Shown here piece after piece: positions 1 through 5,671 of a stretch of 5,671 nucleotides of DNA. Numbering within the stretch: position 1 is the stretch's first letter; each line of letters begins with the position of its first letter. The position numbers and the translations under genes are program-made. Location of the stretch: contig SYAA01000015.1 in the NCBI GenBank assembly GCA_005789055.1, positions 1-5,671 of the forward strand. The letters are read 5' to 3'. Under the pieces are notes generated by a model. It was not told the origin of the DNA. It did not search any database and worked only from the letters and a program-made list of their open reading frames with translations. This stretch comes from Actinomycetota bacterium. GTDB lineage: Bacteria > Actinomycetota > Actinomycetes > Mycobacteriales > Mycobacteriaceae.

Positions 1-384
1 GACCGCTTCACGGCAATGCTGCAGCGCACCGAGGCCCGACTGCATCCGTTGGACAGCGGTCCTATCGACACGCTCTTCGACGCCCCCGAGTCGACCGACC
101 AGCCTGACCTGGCGATCGCGGCCCTGGTGGAGCGCTACTCCGATGCCGCCACCGTGCTGCTGCATCCGGCCGACGTTCCGTTCTTTGTCCAGGAATGCAA
201 GACCCCGGGCAAACCGGTGAACTTCGTGCCGGTGATCGACAAAGACGTCCGCCGCTGGTGGCGCAGCGACTCGCTGTGGCAGGCCCACGACGAGCACTAC
301 ACCGCCGATCAGGTCTGCATCATCCCGGGCATTGCCGCTATCGCGGGTATCACCCGGATCGACGAACCGGTCGGCGAGTTGCTG
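1..384 (+). other. Enoyl reductase (ER) domain, C-terminal end only
   Basis: This is the tail of the FMN-dependent, NADPH-using enoyl reductase of FAS-I, which reduces the trans-2-enoyl-ACP double bond. Residues 72-82 (PVNFVPVIDKD) and 89-94 (SDSLWQ) match the conserved end of the ER in fungal FAS beta chains. They are followed by VCIIPG (105-110) and IDEPVG (120-125), which correspond to the fungal CILQGP and IDEP segments. The TIM-barrel core that binds FMN would lie upstream and cannot be judged here. The domain boundary near residue 128 is approximate and based on remembered family alignments. Confidence 0.8.
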
Positions 385-3300
385 GACCGATTCGAGAAGG
401 CCGCCGTCGACGAGATGCTCGCGGGCGGCGATCATCCCAAGCCGGTCGCCTCGAGGCTCCAGGTGCGTTCCGACGCCACCGGTCCACTCGGCATCGTCCT
501 GGACTCTCCCGACGTGCTGTGGGCCGGCCGTACGGCGATCAATCCGGTGCATCGGCTGGCGCCGCCGTCGCAGTGGCAGGTGCACGACAGTCGTTCCGCG
601 ACATGTCATTCCACCGGTGCGCGACTCGAGGCGGTCGCGCCGGACCGGGTGGTTTTGAGCATTCCGCTGTCAGGAACCTGGATCGACATCACCTTCACAC
701 TGCCGGCCACCGTGGTCGACGGCGGGGCACCCGTGGTGCTCACCGCCGATGCAGCCGCGGCGATGCGGGCCGTTCTGGCCATCGCCGCCGCCGCCGACGG
801 GCCGGACGCCCTGCCCGATCTCAACGGCGGTTCCACCACCGTCACGGTCGACTGGGATCCCGAACGGGTTGCCGATCACACCGGTGTGACCGCGACCTTC
901 GGTGCTCCGTTGGCCCCGACCCTGTCGACGATTCCCGATGCCCTGGTCGGCCGCTGCTGGCCCGCGGTGTTCGCCGCGATCGGCGGTGCGACCACCGAAG
1001 ACGGTTTTCCCGTCATCGAGGGCCTGCTGAGCCTGGTGCACCTCGATCACGCCGCTCGTCTGCTCAAACCCCTGCCGCGGCAACGAACCCAACTGAGGGT
1101 TACCGCAACGGCTTCGGTGGCTGTCGATACCGAGGTCGGCCGAGTGGTACCGGTCACCGTGAACGTCCACGACAGCGCCGGTGTGGTTCTCGCCGTTCTG
1201 GAGGAGCGCTTCGCCATCCGTGGCCGCACCGGACCGCTCGAGCTGACTGATCCGGTGCGTGCCGGGGGAGCGGTGTCGGAGAATGCCACCGACACCCCGC
1301 GCCGGCGTCGCCGCGACGTCACGATTACCGCACCTGTCGACATGCGGCCATTCGCACAGGTTTCCGGTGACCACAATCCCATCCATACCGACCGGACCGC
1401 CGCGCTGCTGGCCGGTCTCGACAGCCCGATCGTGCACGGCATGTGGCTCTCGGCAGCCGCCCAGCACGCGGTTGCCGCCACCGACGGCAACCCGGTCCCA
1501 CCCGGCAGACTGATCGGGTGGACCGCCCGGTTCCTTGGCATGGTCAAACCCGGCGATGAGATCGATCTTCGGGTGGACCGTGTCGGAATCGACTTGGGCG
1601 CAGAGGTTTTAGAGGTAACGGCCAAGGTCGGAGGCGAGTTGGTGATGGCGGCGACCGCCCGGTTGGCCGCCCCGAAAACCGCCTATGCCTTCCCGGGTCA
1701 AGGTATTCAGCACAAGGGCATGGGTATGGAGGTCCGTGCCCGCTCGAAGGCGGCGCGCAAGGTGTGGGATCGCGCCGACAAGTTCACCCGGGAGACCCTC
1801 GGCTTTTCGGTGCTGCACGTGGTGCGCGACAACCCGACGAGTCTGATCGCCGCCGGGGTGCACTATCAGCATCCCGAGGGCGTGCTGTATCTGACGCAGT
1901 TCACCCAGGTCGCCATGGCGACTGTGGCTGCCGCCCAGGTGGCGGAGATGCGCGAGCAAGGCGCCTTTGTCGAGGGCGCGATCGCCTGCGGGCACTCGGT
2001 GGGCGAGTACACCGCAGTCGCCTGCGTCACCGGGGTCTTCGAACTCGAGGCATTGATCGAGGTGGTATTCCATCGAGGCAGCAAGATGCACGACATCGTG
2101 CCGCGCGATGAGCAGGGGCGCTCCAATTACCGGTTGGCGGCCATTCGGCCGTCGCAGATCGACATCCACGACGCCGACGTGAAGACGTTCGTCGCCGAGA
2201 TTGCCGAGCGCACCGGGGAGTTCCTTCAGATCGTCAACTTCAACCTGCGCGGCGCGCAGTACGCGATCGCCGGCACCGTTCGCGGACTGGAGGCATTGGA
2301 GGAAGAAGTCGAACGGCGGCGGGAGATCACCGGGGGCAAGCGTGCCTACATTCTGGTTCCCGGTATTGATGTGCCGTTCCACTCCGATGTGCTGCGCATC
2401 GGCGTCGACGAGTTCCGTCGCTCACTGGAGCGGATCATGCCCTGTGACGCCGATGCGTCGGCGCTCATCGGGCGTTACATCCCCAACCTGGTTCCCCGGC
2501 TGTTTAGCCTGGATCGCGACTTCATCGCCGAGATCCGCGAACTGGTGCCCGCCGAATCACTCGACGAGATCCTCGCCGACTACGACACCTGGATCACCCA
2601 GCGCCCGGATGAGGTCGGCCGCCGGGTCATCATCGAACTGCTGGCCTGGCAGTTCGCCAGCCCGGTGCGCTGGATCGAAACCCAGGACCTGTTGTTCACC
2701 GAAGAGGCTGCCGGCGGATTGGGCGTCGAGCGTTTTGTCGAGATCGGCGTGAAGTCCGCCCCTACGGTGGCCGGACTGGCCAACAACACCCTCAAACTCC
2801 CGGAATACGCCTACAGCACCGTGCAGGTACTCAACGTCGAACGCGACGCCGCGGTGCTGTTCGCCAATGACTCCGATCCCGAGCCGGAGCTTGAATCCGA
2901 GGCGGCTCAAGAGTCTGCGCCGACGGCCTCGCAGACAGCCGCCGATGCTGTGTCCCCGTCCGCCATCGCCCCAGCCGCCGTCGCCCCAGCCGCCGTCCCC
3001 GCTCCGACGGCGGCCCCCGGCGCCGCTCGGCCCGACGACATCGGATTCGGCGCCGCCGACGCGACCTGTGCGTTGATCGCGCTGTCGGCCAAAATGCGCC
3101 TCGATCAGATTGAGCCGCTGGACTCGATCGAGTCGATCACCGACGGAGCATCCTCGCGACGCAACCAACTGCTCGTCGACCTGGGTTCGGAACTGGACCT
3201 CGGCGCAATCGACGGTGCCGCCGACGCCGACCTCACCGCACTTCGCGGCCAGGTGAATAAACTGGCCCGTACCTACCGGCCGTTCGGCCCGGTGTTGTCC

Positions 3301-5671
3301 GACGCCGTCAACGATTCACTGCGCAGCGTCCTCGGGCCGTCCGGCAAGCGACCGGGCGCAATTGCCGAGAGAGTCACCAAGACATGGGAACTCGGCGAGG
3401 GCTGGGCCAAGCACGTCACGGTCGAACTCGTTCTTGGCACTCGAGAGGGCACCAGCGTTCGGGGTGGATCACTCGGTGGGTTGCACGACGGCGCCCTTCC
3501 GGACGCCGCCGCTGTGGACAGAGCTATCGATGAGGCAGTGGCCAAAGTCGCTGCCCGGCACGGTGTTGCGGTGGCACTGCCGTCGGCCGGCGGCGCCGGC
3601 GGCGGCGGGGTGGTCGACTCGGCCGCACTGGATGAGTTCGCCGCGACCGTGACCGGTCCCGCCGGCGTGCTGGCTTCGGCTGCCCGACTGGTGTTGGGCC
3701 AACTCGGGCTCGACAACCCGGTCAGCGCCCTTCCGCTGGCGACTGACGCTGAACTGATCGACCTAGTCACCAGTGAACTCGGCGCCGAGTGGCCACGATT
3801 GGTCGCACCGGCATTCGACGCCAAAAAAGCTGTCCTGCTTGATGATCGGTGGGCCAGCGCCAGGGAGGACCTGGTCAAGCTATGGCTGGCGGACGAGAAC
3901 GACATCGACGCGGATTGGGCGACGCTGTCGGAGACTTTCGAGGGCACCGGGCATGTGGTGGCCACTCAGGCGGATTGGTGGCGCGGACGCGCGTTGGCTC
4001 AGGGCCGACTTGTTCACGCTGCCCTGTATGCCCGGATAGCGGCCGGTGCGGAGAACCCCAGCGCCGGGCTGTACGCCGATGAGGTTGCGGTCGTCACCGG
4101 CGCTTCCAAGGGATCCATCGCCGCATCGGTGGTCGCCGAATTGCTTCGCGGCGGCGCCACTGTCATCGCCTCCACCTCGTCGCTCAACGACGACCGCCTG
4201 GCGTTCTACAAGTCGCTCTACCGCGACAGTGCACGCTTTGGTGCCGCGCTGTGGGTGGTGCCGGCGAACATGGCGTCCTACGCCGACATCGATGCGCTGG
4301 TGTCGTGGGTGGGCAACGACCAGACTGAGAATCTCGGGCCACAGGCCATCCACATCAAGGATGCCCAGACTCCGACCATGCTGTTTCCGTTCGCTGCGCC
4401 GCGGGTCGCCGGTGATCTCTCCGAGGCCGGGTCGCGCTCGGAGATGGAGATGAAGGTTCTGCTGTGGGCCGTCGAACGACTCGTCGGGGGGCTGTCGGCG
4501 ATCGGTTCTGAGCGCGACATCGCTTCGCGGTTGCACGTGGTACTGCCAGGCTCGCCCAACCGGGGCATGTTCGGTGGCGACGGCGCGTACGGCGAATCCA
4601 AGTCTGCGCTCGACGCGGTGGTGACGCGGTGGGGCGCGGAGTCCTCCTGGGCGGCGCGGGTCACCCTTGCGCACGCCCTGATCGGCTGGACCAAGGGCAC
4701 CGGACTGATGGGTCACAACGATGCGATCGTCGATGCGGTGGAGGCTGCCGGTGTGCAGACCTACACCACCGCCGAGATGGCGGCGATGCTGCTGGATTTG
4801 TGCACACCTGACGCCAGGGTTGCCGCCTCCGCGGCACCACTGAAGGCGGACCTCACCGGCGGTCTCGGTGACATCGAACTCGACATGGCCGAACTCGCCG
4901 CACGGGCACGCGAGGAGATGGCCGCCACCGGAGGCGGGGCTGCCGACGATGGACCGGCGGCCGGCACGATCGCGGCGTTGCCCTCCCCGCCGAGGGGATA
5001 CCGGGCGGCCCCACCGCCGGTCTGGGCCGACCTCGACGTCGACCCCGCGGAGTTGGTGGTGATCGTGGGCGGAGCCGAACTGGGTCCCTACGGCTCGTCG
5101 CGCACCCGGTACGAGATGGAGGTCGACAACGAGCTCTCGGCGGCCGGCGTGCTCGAGTTAGCCTGGACCACAGGTCTTCTCACATGGGAGGACGATCCGA
5201 AGCCCGGGTGGTACGACACCGCGACGGGCGCGATGGTGGACGAGTCCGAGATCGTCGAGCGCTATCACGACGCTGTCGTAGCGCGTTGCGGCATCCGCGA
5301 ATTCGCCGCCGATGGGGCACTGAACGCCGATCACTCGACGGAATTACTCGTCAGCGTGTTCCTCGATCGCGACTTTCCATTCGTGGTGTCCACGGAGGCC
5401 GAAGCACGGGCATTCGCCCACGCCGACCCGGAGCACACCGTGGTCCGCCCGATCGGAAACTCCGGTGACTGGGAGGTCATTCGCAAGGCGGGTACCGAGA
5501 TCCGGGTGCCGCGCAAGGCGAAACTGTCCCGCACCGTGGGCGGCCAGATCCCGACCGGGTTCGACCCGACGGTCTGGGGTATCGGTGCCGACATGGTCGC
5601 GTCCGTGGACCGGGTGGCACTGTGGAACATGGTCGCCACCGTCGATGCCTTCCTATCCTCCGGGTTCACCC
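1..5671 (+). CDS. fas: Type I fatty acid synthase (FAS-I), internal fragment, open at both ends
   Basis: This multifunctional cytosolic enzyme builds saturated fatty acyl-CoAs from acetyl-CoA and malonyl-CoA. Codon 1 starts at base 1 and the frame stays open for 1,890 codons plus one base, so start and stop are both outside. Signatures in order are ER end (SDSLWQ, residues 89-94), DH (GDHNPIH, 456-462), MPT (GHSVGEY, 664-670), ACP (DGASSRRNQ, 1048-1056), KR (TGASKGS, 1366-1372; YGESK, 1530-1534) and KS start (GPYGSSRTR, 1695-1703). This is the order of fungal beta then alpha FAS chains fused head to tail, as in mycobacterial Fas of roughly 3,070-3,100 residues. The window therefore holds about 60% of the protein, lacking the acetyltransferase, most of ER and the KS core. 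No frameshift or lost catalytic residue is visible. The family forms a hexameric barrel. A modular polyketide synthase is excluded because the hot-dog DH, MPT and ACP are FAS-I-type. Confidence 0.97.
385..1299 (+). other. FAS-I DH region, N-terminal part: meander and non-catalytic hot-dog
   Basis: This stretch joins ER to the catalytic dehydratase. In the family it folds as a meander beta domain followed by a degenerate hot-dog fold, here about residues 129-433. The match is weaker than elsewhere. The clearest anchor is LVHLDHAARLL (345-355), which aligns with the LVHLSNGYKMI segment of fungal beta chains. That anchor is followed by beta-rich sequence ending near FAIRGRTG (404-411). No dehydratase catalytic Asp/His pair is seen in this half, which fits a structural rather than catalytic role. 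Boundaries are estimates, and Ala-rich residues 249-262 may be a surface helix. Confidence 0.65.
1315..1668 (+). other. Dehydratase (DH), catalytic MaoC-like hot-dog domain
   Basis: This domain dehydrates (3R)-hydroxyacyl-ACP to trans-2-enoyl-ACP. Residues 451-464 (FAQVSGDHNPIHTD) contain the hydratase-2/MaoC motif. The probable catalytic pair is Asp457 (bases 1369-1371) and His462 (1384-1386), with the usual five-residue spacing. The second conserved segment, SPIVHGMW (475-482, His479 at 1435-1437), closes the substrate tunnel in the family and matches fungal THGMF. The rest, with GRLIGWTARFLGMVKPGD (502-519), has the beta pattern of a hot-dog fold and leads directly into the MPT. The motif is intact, so the site is predicted active. 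Confidence 0.9.
1681..2865 (+). other. Malonyl/palmitoyl transferase (MPT) domain
   Basis: This transferase loads malonyl from CoA onto the ACP and, in FAS-I, also moves the finished acyl chain back to CoA. It opens with the acyltransferase signature AYAFPGQG (561-568) and GMGME (573-577). The nucleophile is Ser666 (bases 1996-1998) in GHSVGEY, and the partner His794 (2380-2382) lies in VPFHSD. Arg692 (2074-2076) in VVFHRG sits where malonyl-specific transferases bind the free carboxylate, so malonyl selection is expected. Further family blocks are LTQFTQ (631-636), PRDEQGRSNY (701-710), IGRYIPNL (823-830), FASPVRWIETQ (885-895) and EIGVKSAP (914-921). The order and spacing agree with fungal and mycobacterial FAS-I. 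Confidence 0.93.
2866..3033 (+). other. Flexible Ala/Pro-rich linker between MPT and ACP
   Basis: Residues 956-1011 are low in complexity. An acidic start (DSDPEPELESE) is followed by Ala, Pro, Ser, Thr and Val only, with no hydrophobic core pattern. It separates two well-conserved domains. In FAS-I such linkers tether the mobile ACP inside the reaction chamber and let it reach each active site. The length, about 56 residues, is measured between the last MPT-like residues (VLFAN) and the ACP start (DDIGFG). Confidence 0.88.
2961..3000 (+). repeat. 15-base imperfect tandem repeat in the MPT-ACP linker
   Basis: The unit CGCCRTCGCCCCAGC occurs at 2961-2975 and 2976-2990, differing at one base (A to G). 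A partial third copy starts at 2991. It is in frame and encodes the run IAPAAVAPAAVPAP, so each unit adds five residues to the linker without a frameshift. The likely origin is slippage or unequal recombination in a region free to change length. Confidence 0.85.
3034..3585 (+). other. Acyl carrier protein (ACP) domain, FAS-I type
   Basis: This domain carries the growing chain as a thioester on a 4'-phosphopantetheine arm. It spans about residues 1012-1195, twice the size of a stand-alone ACP, as in fungal FAS where a canonical helical bundle is followed by a structural half. DDIGFGAADATCALIALSAK (1012-1031) forms the first helix. DGASSRRNQLLVDLGSEL (1048-1065) aligns with the fungal GGKSTVQNE...DLGKE block that holds the modified serine. 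The second half includes GPSGKRPGAIAERV (1113-1126) and TWELGEGW (1129-1136), comparable to fungal MPGGFN...TRWGLG. The activating phosphopantetheinyl transferase is not in the window. Confidence 0.9.
3151..3153 (+). other. Predicted phosphopantetheine attachment serine of the ACP
   Basis: Ser1051 is the first serine of DGASSRR. Aligning this block with fungal GGKSTVQ puts it opposite the modified serine. The next residue, Ser1052 (bases 3154-3156), falls opposite Thr and is the less likely choice. The usual carrier-protein motif DSL is absent at this spot. Confidence 0.8.
3586..4074 (+). other. Gly-rich joint and helical scaffold between ACP and KR
   Basis: A short glycine run, GGAGGGG (residues 1197-1203), marks the end of the ACP. 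It is followed by about 155 mostly helical residues with no catalytic motif. The block DDRWASAREDLVKLW (1281-1295) matches the conserved SSWNWARQDVLSMY segment of fungal alpha chains, which lies before the KR. In the family this region builds the central wheel of the barrel. The large insertion that fungal alpha chains carry after this block appears to be missing, because the KR nucleotide-binding strand begins about 65 residues later. Confidence 0.7.
4075..4905 (+). other. Ketoreductase (KR) domain
   Basis: The KR reduces 3-ketoacyl-ACP to the (3R)-hydroxy form using NADPH and is a divergent short-chain dehydrogenase. The Rossmann strand and loop are EVAVVTGASKGSIAASVV (1361-1378), matching fungal VTGAGKGSIG; Lys1370 and the loop serines suit the NADP phosphate. 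The probable catalytic residues are Ser1518 (bases 4552-4554) in LPGSPNRG, and Tyr1530 (4588-4590) and Lys1534 (4600-4602) in YGESK. The stretch IHIKDAQTP (1450-1458) is also typical of mycobacterial Fas. The domain ends near KADLTGGL (1615-1622) and a short helix. All key residues are present. Confidence 0.92.
4915..5034 (+). other. Linker between KR and KS
   Basis: Residues 1639-1678 are rich in Ala, Gly, Pro and Asp (for example ATGGGAADDGPAAGT) and contain no recognisable domain. The end of the linker, ALPSPPRGYR (1659-1668) and APPPVW (1670-1675), is more regular and matches mycobacterial Fas as I remember it, so it may pack against the KS. Confidence 0.75.
5041..5671 (+). other. Ketosynthase (KS) domain, N-terminal part, cut by the window end
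   Basis: The KS joins malonyl-ACP to the growing chain with loss of CO2. The start is clear: LVVIVGGAELGPYGSSRTRY (1685-1704) matches the fungal [23 protein letters not shown] segment. ELAWTTGLLTW (1719-1729) and GWYDT (1736-1740) follow. Near the end, GGQIPTGFDPTVWGI (1847-1861) corresponds to fungal AGQIPTGWNAKTYGI, and VATVDAFLSSG (1878-1888) precedes the core. The catalytic Cys, in an ACAT motif in the family, and the two active-site His lie beyond base 5671; by comparison the Cys should be about 80-100 residues further on. Activity cannot be judged from this part. Confidence 0.92.

Noticed and set aside
195..1250. Long + strand open frame of 351 codons in frame 3
   Set aside because: It lies wholly inside the FAS-I frame, and its product is Arg/Gly-rich low-complexity sequence with no known motif. 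It is typical of shadow frames in GC-rich DNA.
670..1467. Minus-strand open frame of 265 codons opposite the DH region
   Set aside because: Shadow of the sense gene; Gly/Arg/His-rich with no family resemblance.
1609..2382. Minus-strand open frame of 257 codons opposite the MPT
   Set aside because: Same reason: the sense strand encodes conserved MPT residues, and no domain or convincing start context was seen on the minus strand.
2557..3168. Minus-strand frame with a repetitive Gly/Asp/Trp stretch resembling a repeat protein
   Set aside because: The repetition is the reverse reading of the Ala/Pro tandem repeat in the FAS linker, not an independent gene.
3586..3612. GC-only tract that might form a hairpin or terminator
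   Set aside because: It codes for the Gly-rich joint in frame, has no following T run, and lies in the middle of the gene.
3823..3829. AAAAAAG heptamer, which resembles a -1 ribosomal slippage site
   Set aside because: The gene reads it as AAA AAA G.., not in the A AAA AAG phase needed for classical -1 slippage. The original frame continues with conserved FAS sequence.
3880..4716. Minus-strand open frame of 278 codons opposite the KR
   Set aside because: The antisense product is rich in Arg, Gly and His with no recognisable domain, and the sense strand carries intact KR catalytic motifs. Long antisense frames are expected at this GC content.
1..5671. Modular type I polyketide synthase as an alternative identity
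   Set aside because: The domain order ER-DH-MPT-ACP-KR-KS, the MaoC-type DH motif and the fungal-like ACP and KS starts fit FAS-I. Polyketide synthases have KS-AT-DH-ER-KR-ACP order and different motifs.

Overview
The whole window is the inside of one very large gene on the + strand. Reading from base 1, all 1,890 codons are open with no stop, and neither end of the gene is present. The protein is a type I fatty acid synthase (FAS-I) of the single-chain actinobacterial kind. Recognisable motifs occur in the expected order: the end of the enoyl reductase (ER), dehydratase (DH), malonyl/palmitoyl transferase (MPT), acyl carrier protein (ACP), ketoreductase (KR) and the start of the ketosynthase (KS). 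The acetyltransferase and most of the ER lie before base 1. The KS catalytic residues lie after base 5671.

The organism is most likely a Mycobacterium or a close mycolate-producing relative. The sequence is GC-rich with G or C at most third codon positions. The protein closely matches what I remember of mycobacterial Fas, for example in the ACP, KR and KS-start segments. Species cannot be fixed from this window, and no database was searched.

Layout: ER C-terminus about 1-384; meander and non-catalytic hot-dog part of the DH region about 385-1299; catalytic DH hot-dog about 1315-1668; MPT about 1681-2865; Ala/Pro-rich linker 2866-3033 with a 15-base tandem repeat; ACP about 3034-3585; Gly-rich joint and helical scaffold about 3586-4074; KR about 4075-4905; KR-KS linker about 4915-5034; KS N-terminal part about 5041-5671. 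There are no intergenic stretches, RNA genes, mobile elements, promoters or terminators.

How the parts work together: the ACP is held on flexible linkers and carries the growing acyl chain between sites inside a barrel-shaped oligomer. MPT loads malonyl groups and releases finished acyl chains to CoA. KS condenses, KR reduces with NADPH, DH removes water and ER reduces the double bond. In mycobacteria the products are C16-C18 and C24-C26 acyl-CoAs, which feed phospholipid and mycolic acid synthesis. All catalytic residues expected for the domains fully inside the window appear intact, so the enzyme looks functional. I see no undescribed system here; the findings concern details of linkers, motifs and codon use.
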